Part shown: one piece after another, positions 34,806-47,789 of the stretch
Position numbering within the stretch: position 1 is the stretch's first letter
Layout: each line of letters starts with the position of its first letter
Origin: Trichobilharzia szidati
Lineage: Eukaryota; Platyhelminthes; Trematoda; Strigeidida; Schistosomatidae
Direction of reading: 5' to 3'
Assembly (NCBI GenBank): GCA_944472155.2
Contig: OX235277.1
Coordinates: forward strand, 23,694,804-23,758,803
Length of the DNA stretch: 64,000 nt
Program-made: the position numbers and the translations under genes
Notes under the pieces: model-generated
Seen by the model: the letters and a program-made list of their open reading frames with translations, nothing else
Databases searched by the model: none
Told to the model about the DNA's origin: nothing

Positions 34806-37800
34806 GTGAGTGATTATCAGTAGTATCACGTAACTTTGTATTGTATGTATTGCACTAAATGTTTATATGATTCTAAAGTTCCGTGTTTGTTCAGTTGATG
34901 ATACTGCGCTTGTTTACGTCGAATTCACGTGAGACACAACCAGGTCGTTGTGCAACCTCTTGTGTCTTCTTTTCACATGGTTGCACGATGAAGATGACTG
35001 TTTTCAATATCACTGAACCGTTGATGTCGATAGATTACAATTGGAAGTACATCTGTGAGAGATTGATGATATTCTGGAACTCGTATTTTCGACACGACCA
35101 ATTGTGATTCCACGAGTGAGGGACGAAATATCTCTGCCGGCCACCGCCTCTTATTTCATCTATCTTTTAACCTATCTATTTGTGTATCGTCTGAGGTGCT
35201 TATGTGGAGCTATTTATATTGGTCGTTGTTCTAGAAACTTAATTGTTCATGCTTCAGAACTAGTGCTAATGCACATCGCTTAATACAACTGGAGTTATAT
35301 GTGCTAAAAAAACAGCTCTAGCTACTGCTGTTTTGACGTGCTTGCTGTGGGACCTGTAAATTCAGTGATTCTGTATTGTTAACCTTCCTAATTTATTTGA
35401 TATTCACTCCAGTGTTATACTGATGTATATTATCACTGACAGGTGCTTTTCAACTCTACTCTATCGGTGTTATTCATACTAATTTATTTTATTAGTAGTA
35501 ATGTTGTTATTGACAATAATTCTTGAATTATTATCGATGCATGTACCTGTAGAATGTGGAGAAAAGGAAGTTATGGAAAAGAAACTGCTTTGTTCATTCA
35601 TCAGTCATTTAATTAGGCACCTGTAATTCAGTAATTTCACCTTCGTTTGGTTTGTTTTTTTCAATTTTATCACAGTGTCCTACTTGATGTGCAATGAATT
35701 ATCTTTGGTACAAAACGGTAAGTCGAGCTAACAGTGTTGTGTAGACGACCTGAATTCATTTTCGACTACACTAAGTTCCTGCTATGCAGACCGCTTAATA
35801 ACTAACGTTTTTGCAGGAATCGAAGTTGACGAATTATCATCCTCGTGTATAATTATATCATCACAAGTATACATGTACAGAATGCTAATGAAACGAGAGG
35901 AGATAGGAGACCTGCTAATCGAACTTTCTTTTCTAAAATAATGTTAGGCTAGGTCGATGGAAACTAGATATTTCTGATGGTTTGGTGATTTGGTCAACAT
36001 TAGGCAGGTTTTCCAATGTCCACTGAGTAAACTTAATCCAGATTTGAGGAATAAACACTTCAACTTCTGTTGCCATTCACTTGAAATATTGATTTCAACT
36101 TAAGCCGCTTTCCATCAATTTACACCACACTGCACTACGGCTAATTGGTATTCTCCATTCAATTAGATATGTTTCAAGCAGCGTAGACATGAAGAAATAG
36201 AATTTATTCTTTCCTATTTGCAGATATCGCTTAGGCGAAAATGCGTGGTGTTCTCCACCATCAAGGTCTAGCTGATTTCTACATCAGAATATGTTACATA
36301 AAGGTGACGTCAGTTAGCCTCACACAAGACAACTTCATCAAACAGTGGGATAAGAGGAGATCTGTCGAGCAAATGCATATCTGTGACCTTACTAGCACAT
36401 CTTCACTGAACTCCCTCCTCCACAGTCACTTCGAATGGTCCTTTGACTTCCAACAAGCTTTCAATTCCTCCTTACAGCAAACACGGAATCAATGTTAATA
36501 ACAGTATTTATATTTGTCAACTGAAAACACTACCTCCAACTTTCCTCTCCTTGTGTTGACTTCCTCCCTATCTTCTAGATGAATTGGACACGCTAATCAA
36601 GCATTACGGCAAACTGTATGGTTATTACAAGACTGCTGAATGTGAGTGAGGTTAATTCTTGTATATTCAAGTGTTGGTTAATAGTCGTTTGATTGATTTC
36701 CAGTTTGATCTCCTATTGATGTCAGTTGGAGAAGCATTGAACAGTCCATAGAGTGCTTGACACCTATTTCATCCTCCTTCGACAATACTGATCCGTTCAC
36801 AACCCATCATTCGTACAAGGATTGAACCGAAGGCTTACATGTTAATAGACGAGCCATTTGATAATGTTTTTATTGGAACGGAATTCAATGGCTGCCTAAT
36901 AAACTCTGACTTCTGCCTATTTCTCATATATAACTCAACCACTAGATTCCGATGGGTGTAGTCCTGGGTGTTTACTACTAAACAGCCTCAAATTAAGACT
37001 GAAACAGTCGTCTTTTGTTTAATGGCTCTTCGACTGACTTCATTCACCAAGTGATCAAACTTTAAGTGATTGTTTTGCACAAGGATGTTCAGATTTCATG
37101 CTGAATCGCCTTCCAGATCGTATGCACATAATATCCAAACCTCATCAACACACGTTTATTATGTAATACGTTAACTTTATGTAATTAATAACGAGAAGCA
37201 CCGTCACAAAATACTCCGAAGACCGCAAAAATGATTATTCCTCGGTTAACGTATGTGTGGTTTTACTCAAAAATAAAACGTCAAAAACTCCAAATCTCCT
37301 CAAGTGTCAAGTTAGATGCGTTGATACAAAAGAAGTACTTAGAATCAAGAAGGACATTCTCAACAATTTGAGAGCAAAGCTCTGTCACGAACCAAACAAT
37401 TCCAACGTATAGTAAAAGGTAACGGTGACACTGACTCATTCAAACGAAATCTCGTCGTGTAGCAACACGTCATCAAAATTAACACGCAACCACAAAGAGA
37501 AACGCGAAGAATAGAGATTCAACAGGGAGCAATTTAGGAGAAGCACGGATAATAATTACAACTTTAGTTGAATCGTCGAAATAAGTATTAATACTGTAGT
37601 AAGATGGCTCAGGAGGGATTTTACAAACAATTATTTCTTTAGAGTAATTACTTGTGATTACTTGTTAAATATATATTTGAATGAATTATTCTGTCTTACA
37701 GGCCAAGCATTATTGACAGTCAGAGCACTGGGAATAAAATGGAATGTGGCGGATTTTAACGAAGGTGAGATATTTAAGCTAATTTCAGTAGTAATAATAA

Positions 37801-40800
37801 TAGTGATTGTTTATTCACTGACAACCTACTGATATGTGTGAAATGACGTGAGAGATTGGAGAGCAGAATGCAGGATTTCTTACATTGAGAAATGTTCTGA
37901 ATCTGCTACCTTAGCGATTGTTCTAAATGTGATGACGGATTCATGTCCGATAGGGAAACACTGAGAACGACCTGTAAGTACCGGGCAGTAGTTTCATTCT
38001 AGTCTGGTATTTTGTGGCTCATCCTGCAAATGAACGGCCCCGACGTTTCAACTCCAGTCGATGCGTACTACTAGCGAGTCTTAGTCTACGATGAAACAGC
38101 TGTCCAGTACTCGTGGCTGGTTTTCAATCATTTCTTAACTGACAATAATCTGTGAACAAGCTTGAGACAAATCAAGTCACTACAAACCTAATCCTGAACA
38201 TTTCTACTATAATTTATGGTGATTCTTTTACAAGTTACCAGTAAAAAATCGATTTATTATTACCAGTGTATTGACAGAAGACAGGGGTATTTTTTCAGAA
38301 CTGTTTATTCATTTCATGTGAATGCAGAACACGTTTGGCGATTTCATTTTGCTCATTGACTTTACGAGCGTCACATTTATGTTCAACTGTGTTTCCACAA
38401 AGGAGGTCAGATATCAACAAAAGTGATGAGTTGTCACAGTCTTGGTTTATCAGTGTCAATCAATGTTATAGGTGCAGTTAAGTAAAGATACATAAATTGC
38501 CTATTAGACTGATGGATAGTTTATGTCAATGAGCTATAATCAGGTTGCAAAAACGAACAAAAGTTACTCTGGTTTCACACGAGAGTTCGTATGAAATACA
38601 AGTGTTGACAAGGGCTGAAAGAACAAACAATCACACAAGTGGAAGTTGTAGAACAATTATTTCTTTTTGTATGCAGAACTTCGGTTTCTCTATCTGAATG
38701 TCTAGAACTTCATCCATGGGGAGAGGAAACAAAAGCGTATCACCTTATGCAGTTGATTGTTATTCATTTTGTAGATTACTTTGAAGGCATAGCTTTCTGT
38801 GATAGAATGATCACTGTGTGATCACGTGTTCAACTATCGAAGTCGTAAAGGATTCATTGTGGCTATCAGTATGACAAGTGTACACTCACTGATACTAGTC
38901 CCATTCGTAAAAATTGCATATGTATTTGATTGTACAGCTCAAGGAGTAAATGAGTGCCTATTCACTGAACTTGTTCTTTTGTACTTTCTCAAAATTATTT
39001 ACACTGATTCGTGACAAAATGCAGAAGCCTTACACTTACGTTTCAATTTGTAAAAGTTATTCGTAATATTCCCTCGCTGTTTCCACACTTTCTTACATTT
39101 GTTGAGCAACGAAATCAACCTGTTCCTTCCGTATCCTTGCAGAAGACAGCATCTCACTCACGTCCAACCTAAAAACCTACCGACTGTGGCCTGCAACTAA
39201 AAACTGGACCACAAGCGTGGTTAGTAAGTATTCAACTGCCAAACCACTAACGCATATCACACAATGAAAAAGTATTATTTACTGGGCGACTTCGTCACGA
39301 ATACATTTTTTATTTCAAATTTGACCACAAATTGGTACCAGTTAAACAGACACTGAAAAGCGCTAGAGAGTGCTGGACAGCTGGCTGTCACGTCCCAGTT
39401 TTGGACTCGTTGGCAGTAGGCAAAACACTTGGATGCGAACTCAGCAAATCCTGATTAGAAGGCGGAGTCGATGACCGATAAACCACCGGGACCTGAATCA
39501 ATGGACAGCCCATGTATTCTAGCTTGTACAACTGGATGAACGGAGACGGCGGAATTGATAACTGATGCGTTGTTTTCTGTTTTCAGCTCAATTCTCATTA
39601 CCCTGTTGATTCATTCGACCGAGATGTTCCAATTCTTTTGACATGCAGGCTCTCTTTCTCCGGATGCTTCGAAGATATTTGAGGAGTCAACTTGGATCAG
39701 GATGGATATTTCGAGTTATTTGTGATTCGTTAGCAGGATTCTGAACAATCAGGGATTGTCTCCAAAACTAAATTATCCAGTTTATGATACTGTCTCATCA
39801 TGTGTGTGTGTGATATAGATTTCTATGGAATTACATGTTCACACCACAGCCTCCCAATTCTACACATCTCCTGTGAGATTATTCTCACACTGGTGTTGTA
39901 AATGTTATTTTTTCTTTCTGTCTTTCAGTTATGCACATTACCAAGAATGAGATATTTTGGAAAACTACCGTTGAGTATCTGAACAGTGAGTATTAGTGAT
40001 GACTGTCAATGAATGAAAGGCATAATACACTATTCAATAATGTTAATCACGTTTATCATGAAACCATAAAAACTTCCCACTACTGATCGACTCTAATGAG
40101 TACCTGTAGAACACTCGCATCAAAAAAGAGTAGGGTTTGTTAGCTAGCTAGATCAAAGTGATCTGACGAAGATTGAATTCCATCATCCGTAGAACCTACT
40201 ATGCAGCCCAGCTTGTAATCGTCGAAAAGGCTAAAAATATGCTTCACTGGAAACCTCAAAAGTGCACAAGTGATTATATCACATCCCACACAATTTACCC
40301 ATTTTCGTGTGTGTGTGGACACACATAAATAGGGAGGAGTAATCGCGCGTTGCACGTGAGGGTGGGAGAGCATATCCCAAAATGGTTACAAAAACAGATG
40401 AATTGTGATAAGCCAATAGATGCAGGTGTCAGACTACCGACTTCGTCTATAGCTAAACATGTAATCGAGATGAACCATAAGGTTGATGTTAACTCAGCCT
40501 TTAAGGTCATCTATAAAAACGGTCAAGGACGTTTACTGAAATACGCTGAGGCTATAGCCATTCATAAACTTAAGCCCCCCTTGTGTATTCAAAAACAGTT
40601 TGTTATTACTCTTAACCTACCTTGGTAATCCTTCTTTGATTGGATTACCAAACGTTTGTGTTAATTATTCTTAATTCGTTTTTTTGTCACTTTGTTTAAT
40701 TTAACTTTTCCATATATATTGACTTGACAAGTAAATGTGTGATCACATTGTTCGAAATGTATAGCGCTAATACATCACATTTTTCAGATAATCTCCGTCT

Positions 40801-43800
40801 TCTTATAATGCTATCAAAATTTATAAAAGCGACTAACTGTTTTAGATCTGAACATCACCGAATCACCATTTATCCCCTTCTGGTGGCGAGTTCATCAGCG
40901 ATGTGACCAGTTTCACTCAGCTCAAATCACCCAAGTTTTGGCGGGCTACTTCGGAGAGCTGGTAATATATCAAATCAAATTCGCATTCTCCACAGTTCGA
41001 GGAGGTGAAATTTCACCGCTGAGTTTCCTCGGGAAACGGAAATTATTCACCAATCCACTCAATGTGAGTGTGTGATGTGCTTGATATCATAAGTCGTGAT
41101 CAGTGAAGTCGGCCTAATTGCATGACAATACGTACTGATTATTTCACTGAAATGAGTGGTGTCATAACACAATGAATAATTTTTATTACCGGAATGGAAA
41201 TATTCGCGAATAATCATCTGGAACTTGTGTAAACTATGAGTTGATTTGCACAGTGATTAGGACTCTCGCCGAACATTCACATGATCCGGGGTTCGATACC
41301 CTCCCCACGCACACCTGATATCAACGGTCGGCCTGCAAAATTTGGGCTACCGATATCACATGCTGAAAATTCCATACTTGTACCGAAAATACGGTGGGGA
41401 ATCAAAATGTAATTAAAAAAAATGCAAATTCGACTTAACATTATTATTGTGAGGCTCAATCAGTAGATACGTCTTCCACCGTGACAATTACATACACATA
41501 TCTGTCAAACGACACCTCATATTTATCTTTTATCTAAATGGCTCATGAATGATATTTTCATTGATTACAGAACTGAAAAATGACTCTTATTGGAGGAATG
41601 TGGAGGAATTAACTCGATTGCAGGACAAATTTACGCGTATGATTTATTTTCATTTTATTTTTCACTGACATCAGAACTCCTCGTAAAGAGTCATTTGAAA
41701 AGCTGAGATTCAATCACAGTCAAACTACTTCCTCAGTTTAACCGACAATTGATTGAAATCTTTTTTAAAGATCATTGGAAAACATCTAGGAGAAGTAGTC
41801 AGCCGTTTTGTCGTAGTTTGGTATTTTTCAACAGTACACATCAGTGAACGCACACATTGAGGATCGAAACCAAAAGCCTTAAGTCACGAGGTGAGATCTT
41901 TGACAATCCAGTCATTGAGATGGGATCTAATCACCTACTCATGAATGTCAATAGCGTGCAGCGAATATCTTGTGTTCGATATTCGGTGAATGAGTTAATG
42001 GACTCGTACCACAACAGTAACCTGCTTAGATCTTAGGCTATTAACAATCCTCCATCATTATACTCCATCTAATTTCACGTGTCCACTTGGTTTCAATCCA
42101 TTAACCTATCAAAATGTGACTTCCAGTCTTATTGTTCACTCTCGCGAACATTTGAAGTCTTAGAAAAATTGCGAATTCGCACACTTCGAATAAACACAGG
42201 AAAATGCATAGTTCTTGGTGGCAACGTGCATTGAAACGTACTCTACTGCACTGAGTGCTGATTCCTAAGATTATGAGTGCAATCTGCTGTTCCCTGTACA
42301 ATGAAATTAACTGTCTGCAGTTTCATATGCCTTCTCAGGCATACCGCAATACGAGGATCGTAACTCTTCAAGGCACGTGGTTCCATGATCTATATGATGA
42401 TAATTGACTCTGTCTCAATTGTTTCACACCACTCAGACAAGATCGGTGTAGCTCACTTGTGGTCCACATACAGTAACGCATGTTTCAGATTCTCAAATGA
42501 TAAAATCGACTATGAAATGTCGACCGAAGCACCTGCTGTCTGTGTACAATCACACCTATATTTCGAACACTTATATTGTGCCTGATTGTAGCCTCTGAGA
42601 ACTAAACTCATTTGTTGATGAATTCACTTCTTTCACTACCACCTTCCATGCCAACTCTTTTTCAGTAGTGACTGGAGTTTTGAGTTCTTGTGACTGCAGT
42701 TTTACGTATAATATTAGGTCATGAAAATATTGTTCCCGTGATTCTCGTTTAGTAGATGGCACAGCAGCTGGAACTTAGCTGGATTACGCTTTTCTCCGAT
42801 GTACTGTTGTAGATAGACACGAGAACTCACATAAGAAATCAGTGAATATTATCTTGCCAGACTCTGAGCTGCCTCACTATATACAACTATACCATCCCAC
42901 TTCATCAGGTGGAACTAGAAACAACCATAGAAATCTCTATGCTCCGACGACTGACTATGAAACTCTGCAAAACAAAGCTTTGAAAATTATTCGTTGAACA
43001 CAGAATTCTTACGTTTTCTGATGGAACTGCCTAAAGAATAAATTCTATTGTCACTTCCCTATAACCTATTCAGAAATGTTCACACCTCTAATGCATTCAC
43101 AATCTGTGTTTCCACTTCAAATTGGTGCACAGCGAGATTTGTATATATGCATAAGAACGTGAACGTGTTAGATGAGCTAAGTGAGTAAATAATGTGCCTG
43201 CATATTTCTACTGCTCAGGTGCCTTCGAAGATGCTGCAGTGTTCCCCCGTGAGTTTATTGATATATCCGATATGTCTATATATATAGGAATATGCCCTTG
43301 AATGCATGTATCTATAAATGCACAGATAGATATTAGGATAGATAAACCGATTATACATGGATAAGTAGATAGAGAATTTATGCAGGAGCATACCTAGTTA
43401 CGTACTTCCTGTTCTAATTTCTTGTGTTTGTTGTTTTCCAGAACGTATGGTTTTCGGAGGTAGTGGTTCCAAATTGAAGGACAAAAGATCGAAAATTCGC
43501 CTAACTACAGGTAACTTCTGATCTCTGTGAGGAAGCATTTTCCATTATATGTATCCAGTATTGTGGTAGATAGACCGATTTTCGACTCCCCTTTCCCACA
43601 TCGACAATGTTCTACACAATCATGTTATCTGGATACTATCATTGAGATCCTAAATCTGAAGATATTCATATTCCTGGCATTCCATACACCTAGTAAAAAT
43701 AAGTCTACGCGGACTCCTGACTTCCACACTTGAAATTCAACAGGTATTTGGATAAACATGCCCATGTCAAATCATCACTGCATCCGACTACTTCAGTGAA

Positions 43801-46800
43801 TTTACTCAAAGTAGATTTCAATACAAATCAATCCAATAATATTGGCCTAAGTCAGCAGCCACATACATAGTATACTCAACTCCTTTGTAAAGACGTCTAG
43901 AGAGATCAAATTCTCAGTAATCTCTACCAAACAGGATCATGTCACCTTTTTACTCTGAATCAATCCACTCATCCATTACAGCTGGTGCATGACCTGTCTC
44001 AGATCAATAACAACATTCTCAACAATGCCCAACGAAATTAGGAAAGTAAGTGTTATTTAAAGAAACCATTGAACATCGTCTGTTCATATTGCGACTCTGA
44101 ATAAGTGAGACATGAAGTGATTTGTTGCGTGGTGACTTGCAGTAGAAACCAGGATTCACATTTCATGCAATTTGAGATCCTTCATTTGAAAGTGCAAGCA
44201 TTCTCCAATTGGTGGTAGTGATTCTATTGAGACTCGATACCAGTACCCGTCATTTCAAACAACAAAGTGTCATTCACTATACCACGAGACAGAGCCAGTT
44301 CTTGTGCAACACTCATCAGTTATATCTTGTTATGAGTGAATTTCAATTTTCCGGTTGACTGATTGGACTGAAATATTCAACCAATGGACAGTGTAGGCAC
44401 ACTCAAATGACGAGTCCTGAATAAGACTAGACAGTCCTCATGGATTCCGCTTTTAGTCACCACTCACCAAAGACTTCGTCAGAGCGTCTCTTTCATGAGC
44501 CGACATCTCAACAGAGATCGATTATTTCTGCCGAATCAATCAACAGGATAATCGAAATCAACACAAAGTAGACATATGATTACGCGTAAATAAGAATTCG
44601 TGTTTCTGTAGAAAATGCTGAGTCTCACACTGTATTCTACTAATGCTTTGCAGTCTATGATAACTTCATGAAATCTCTTGACAATGCATGGGCGGCTAGA
44701 AAGGATCTGTATGCGACAGCAGGTTAGTCGGCATAGCATTTCTGTTGTTGTTTTCGTTGTTTCAAAGATATTCAATGTAGATGATAACAGCATTGTCATA
44801 GATTCTGTTCCCGTGTTTTGGTCTGCACTTAATAATGATGCTGACAATCAGTGCGACAGTCACCAAGAATACGCAGGTCGACATAGAGATCTGCTCTTGT
44901 AACTCCCTTTCACTGGTCACTGGCTTATTCAGGGTTGGCTTATGCAATGTTAATTAACATCAAAAGTCACCATCTATTATATGACAAAGAATGTATGAAG
45001 CAGCACCCAAACGGCATATTTGATTGCAGCGACTGTCAACGTATTTAAAAAGCTTTGGAACAATAGCACATTTCAGGCGGTTGACATCAGAAAAAATTCA
45101 TCGAAGTCCTTCAAGTGACGACAGGAGTAAGACAAATCTGAATAATGCGGTCGACGATATTTCTGATCGTGTTGAACTGGATCACTTGTCACACTGCGGA
45201 ATGTGTGAAGACAGGAGTATGTTGGACCGATGAGAAGACTCTGCAATATCTTGACCATGTGGAAGATGAGCGTTGAATGTCACAAAAATTCGAAGACTTC
45301 CAGGTAAAGACCAATGATTTGACAGAAATGGTAGGAAGTAAAGACAGGACTTCGGAAGAACATGGAGAAGACGAATGTCACGAAGATATCCAAACAACCC
45401 ACCAACCATCCAGCCAGTAACAACAACAACATCCAACATCAATCACTATCAGTGGGAGGAATTTGAAAGAGGTCACTCACTGCCTTCACTCATTCAGTCA
45501 GACAGTGTGGTTTCAACTACAAGCAGCCTCATGGATGACGATGATAAAACCAGTCAAGTTTAGAAAGTCGAAACAGACCTTCAGTTTGGAGATCTACTTC
45601 ACTCAGCACAATGAACAATAATTGATTTCAACAGCAATATTGACTTAGTTTCTGTAAATTGTTCGGTGACTTGACATGTGCTTTACGACAGCATTCCAAA
45701 CAGATTGCTGCAGACTTTGATCAGAAGGCGACGCTTTCACTAAATATTGAAGGTCAGCTTGGGCAGAAAGAATTTTTATTATTGTTTGTTTATATTGTTC
45801 GTTCATGCTTCTAGTGGAAGATAAGTTGTCAAACGCAACCTTTTAACTTTCAATAACTGTTGTGTTTTCTACATAGTGCGATTCCTGGCCTCACAATGAT
45901 GTTTTCCACTTTTTGCTGGCTTAAAATCAGCTGAGCGAGGAAAAGTTGTACGTTGGCTGGAGGTAGAAACGGGGACCACATACACATTTGGCGTGGATTC
46001 TAGCATTGAACGACCGAATAAGCAGAAAAGCAACTCTGCAAAAAAACTCACCGATAGCTTATTGTTTATTGAATATTCTGAAGTAAATGAGACACACGGT
46101 GAAGAGTCCGTCGAATAAAATGGCACTCCAGCCTATCACTGGAGTGTCAAGCGGAATGGAGACATGTTTGAATAGAAGTTAGGAACATGAGAGCTCTTCG
46201 CTAACTTAAGAGTTCCTAAGCACACGACATAGTAGTAGGAGCAGTACTTATATCCTGGAGGCACCTGTGGAGAAGAATAATTAGTCAAGCATTTATTTGA
46301 GAAGGGGATCAATGTTGTATGGTAAATGATTGTCAGTGAACATTTTTTTCAGTTGAATGGTTGTTAGGCCGTACTCTTCACAGGACAGCAATAATATTAG
46401 CAGTACTGTAGTAGTGGCAGCATGCGAAGCAATATCAAATGGCGTTTCCAATCAATGGGAAATACAGTCAATTTGTTGCTTGATATGAATGAGTTTTAAC
46501 TCTACACCGGAACACAAATAAACTTACGCTTAAATGCTCAAACCTTCTCATCACACAAAACTGCACGAAATACTTCGAAAATTTTGACCATTCTTCTTTT
46601 GTAATGCCAGAAATCTCACTGACCTGGATACACTCGACAATAGTGACTGTCGACTCACAATTATTAGTTATGACCGAATACTCTTCCATGAAATAAATTT
46701 CACGATACACATTCTAAGTCTACTCATTTTCATTGTGTGTTTTTTGAACTGTGAGATACATTCATGATACTTTTTATTGACAGCTGCGTACTATAAAAGT

Positions 46801-47449
46801 GCGAATATGCTAAAGAATCCTAAAGTTACCAATGCAAGTGAGTAAACAGAAATAAGTAAAGCGTATGTGTATTTGTTTGTTCACACTGAATTTTTTGCGA
46901 TTATTTAGAGGTATGATTTCAACCTGCAGCAGTCAGGGAATCATTGAGAGTAAGCAGGGTGTACTGGACATCCGTTGCCTCCCATTCCAGTACTCTTGAG
47001 CAGTACGCAACTATCGAGTTTCGTTCAAAGGACCTATCGGTTACAAGACGTAGTTGTAGTCCTTTCAGTCAATGGTAACTGACCCCATGATGCGTGAATT
47101 CCAACTCCTATCAATAGTAACACAGTAAGTAACAAATTTGTGATCTTGAGTATGAGGTGTTTTATTTCCTCTTCCTACCACGTGTTGATGGCAAGTGAGA
47201 TTACAGTGAATCCATGTCCCAGTGAGATGTATCGTCATCCGAATGAACCAGTATCGTTCGGTTACCTGCAGTCATGACTGATAGGCAGTGGCAGTGGTGT
47301 GAGAGTGTAGTGGAGATTATCACCGAGACGTTTCTAGACTGATCAGATTTGACTATTGTCTTCTAGCGACGAATATGTCTGATATTTTCGAGGACATAGA
47401 AGAAAGACGTTTCTCAAATATGAACTGTCAGATTGCAAACAAATCCTAA
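34754..47449 (+). CDS. gene B: multi-exon secreted protein gene of micro-exon-gene type
   Basis: Thirteen exons joined in frame give 252 residues. A signal peptide spans exons 1-2 (LILPFVWTLFQLSYLMC). Internal exons are 30-81 bases, all multiples of three and all phase 1. Sequons lie in exons 6 and 8, across the exon 12-13 junction, and twice in exon 13. Cysteines are few. Introns contain Sm-alpha, SINE, Penelope and RTE insertions. The 3' end is uncertain: exon 13 has no AATAAA nearby, exon 12 could instead join 50723, and an alternative last exon at 45030 is possible. The first 12 exons are better supported than the end. No domain recognised. Similar size and layout to gene A suggest distant paralogy. 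Confidence 0.7.
35676..35717 (+). CDS. gene B exon 2
   Basis: 42 bases between TTTTATCACAG and GTAAGT, phase 1. Encodes LSYLMCNELSLVQN and completes the hydrophobic part of the signal peptide. Confidence 0.75.
35817..35846 (+). CDS. gene B exon 3
   Basis: 30 bases between CGTTTTTGCAG and GTATAA, phase 1. Encodes GIEVDELSSS. A true micro-exon in size. The donor is weak, but it is the only phase-1 donor before the next stop. Confidence 0.6.
36579..36641 (+). CDS. gene B exon 4
   Basis: 63 bases between CCTATCTTCTAG and GTGAGT, phase 1. Encodes ELDTLIKHYGKLYGYYKTAE after a junction tyrosine. Confidence 0.8.
37702..37764 (+). CDS. gene B exon 5
   Basis: 63 bases between CTGTCTTACAG and GTGAGA, phase 1. 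Encodes QALLTVRALGIKWNVADFNE after a junction cysteine. Confidence 0.8.
38020..38150 (+). repeat. Sm-alpha-type SINE fragment in intron 5 of gene B
   Basis: Contains GATGAAACAGCTGTCCAGTA, the hammerhead-to-tail junction typical of the family, preceded by a decayed CTAGCGAGTCTTAG core. Confidence 0.55.
39143..39223 (+). CDS. gene B exon 6
   Basis: 81 bases between GTATCCTTGCAG and the consensus donor GTAAGT, phase 1. Encodes SISLTSNLKTYRLWPATKNW and more, with sequon NWT. Confidence 0.8.
39360..39510 (-). repeat. Sm-alpha-type SINE fragment in intron 6 of gene B
   Basis: Minus-strand order of the family: the CTGTCCAGCACTCTC tail lies left of the decayed hammerhead region TCCAAAACTGGGACGTGAC. 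Confidence 0.5.
39929..39985 (+). CDS. gene B exon 7
   Basis: 57 bases between CTGTCTTTCAG and GTGAGT, phase 1. Encodes IMHITKNEIFWKTTVEYLN. Confidence 0.8.
40150..40640 (+). mobile_element. Penelope-like element GIY-YIG domain remnant in intron 7 of gene B
   Basis: TGTGTGTGTGGACACACATA codes CVCGHT followed by a stop where the tyrosine of the YIG motif is expected, then IGRSNRALHVRVGEH. The frame 40350-40628 continues with SIAKHVIEMNHKVDV and AEAIAIHKLKPPL. Homologous to 26676-27100 (-). Confidence 0.7.
41241..41424 (+). repeat. tRNA-derived SINE, family A, in intron 7 of gene B
   Basis: Head with mutated A box (TTGCACAGTGATTAGGA) and B box GGTTCGATACC, then the family body and A-rich tail. 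Confidence 0.75.
41571..41636 (+). CDS. gene B exon 8
   Basis: 66 bases between TTGATTACAG and GTATGA, phase 1. Encodes LKNDSYWRNVEELTRLQDKF after a junction lysine, with sequon NDS. Confidence 0.8.
43219..43248 (+). CDS. gene B exon 9, micro-exon
   Basis: 30 bases between TACTGCTCAG and GTGAGT, phase 1. Encodes RAFEDAAVFP. Confidence 0.7.
43442..43510 (+). CDS. gene B exon 10
   Basis: 69 bases between TTGTTTTCCAG and GTAACT, phase 1. Encodes RMVFGGSGSKLKDKRSKIR within a basic, glycine-containing segment. Confidence 0.8.
44654..44722 (+). CDS. gene B exon 11
   Basis: 69 bases between AATGCTTTGCAG and GTTAGT, phase 1. Encodes YDNFMKSLDNAWAARKDLYA within a helix-like segment. Confidence 0.75.
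45030..45118 (+). CDS. possible alternative last exon of gene B
   Basis: After TTTGATTGCAG a phase-1 frame compatible with exon 11 encodes ATVNVFKKLWNNSTF and onward to TGA at 45116. Its last third overlaps the start of the RTE remnant, so it would be an exonised retroelement, or chance. Confidence 0.25.
45120..45785 (+). mobile_element. RTE-type retrotransposon remnant in intron 11 of gene B
   Basis: Codes remnants of TTGVRQ near 45117 and DEKTLQYL near 45230, then the decayed region STTSSLMDDD at about 45510-45545, in sense with gene B. Confidence 0.7.
46784..46837 (+). CDS. gene B exon 12
   Basis: 54 bases between TTTTATTGACAG and GTGAGT, phase 1. Encodes AYYKSANMLKNPKVTNA. Conservation in an inverted copy at 32803-32856, with identical splice sites and an open frame, is independent support. 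Confidence 0.85.
46920..47100 (-). repeat. Sm-alpha-type SINE remnant, diverged
   Basis: TACTGGACATCC followed by the head-side block GGACCTATCGGTTACAAGAC in minus-strand order. Weak but consistent. Confidence 0.4.
47367..47449 (+). CDS. gene B exon 13, possible C-terminus
   Basis: 83 bases after TTGTCTTCTAG, phase 1. Encodes NMSDIFEDIEERRFSNMNCQ and IANKS, then TAA at 47447-47449, with sequons NMS and NKS. No AATAAA follows within 250 bases (only AATAAC and AATAAT), so it could be an alternative end. Confidence 0.5.
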
Positions 47450-47649
47450 TTTATTCAGCTTTCTTAGTAGACTTCGAAGAAGATTTCGAAGGTAGATGGA
47501 TTACTGAAAGATTTTAGTTTTGAATAACCATCCTCATGAAAGATTTTTCTATGAAGTAATAATGTATTCATCTACAGTGTGAGAAATGTGGAACTATTGA
47601 AATGTATGCGAGGAAACTGTGCATATGACGTAGGATACCGGAAGAGGAG

Positions 47650-47657
47650 TATATATT
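47650..47657 (+). promoter_or_regulatory. possible TATA box of a third gene
   Basis: TATATATT 62 bases before ATG 47712, nearly the same spacing as in gene B (61). Sequence is less canonical. Confidence 0.35.
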
Positions 47658-47711
47658 ATGCAATACATTCTGCTGAGAATCCCGCACACTTTCTAGACAC
47701 TGTCCAGAACA

Positions 47712-47789
47712 ATGCTATCATTATCATTTGTAGTATTTTTATTTGACTCGGTGGGATCCACGAGTTACTCGGTTTTCACTCAGGAGATG
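47712..47789 (+). CDS. possible signal-peptide exon of a third gene
   Basis: The frame from ATG 47712 starts MLSLSFVVFLFDSVGSTSYS, a plausible short signal peptide. No clear phase-1 donor follows (GTGGGA after codon 13 is phase 0), so joining to the phase-1 exon at 50723 would need a missing or lost exon. The right-hand limit given is arbitrary. Confidence 0.3.

Noticed and set aside
36241..36498. 85-codon open frame in intron 3 of gene B, after an acceptor-like TATTTGCAG
   Set aside because: The phase expected from exon 3 reaches a stop after three codons, and no phase-keeping donor was found.
40788..40906. Possible exon after CACATTTTTCAG in intron 7 of gene B
   Set aside because: Open in the right phase, but without a usable donor. 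It would end the gene early, and exon 8 is better supported.
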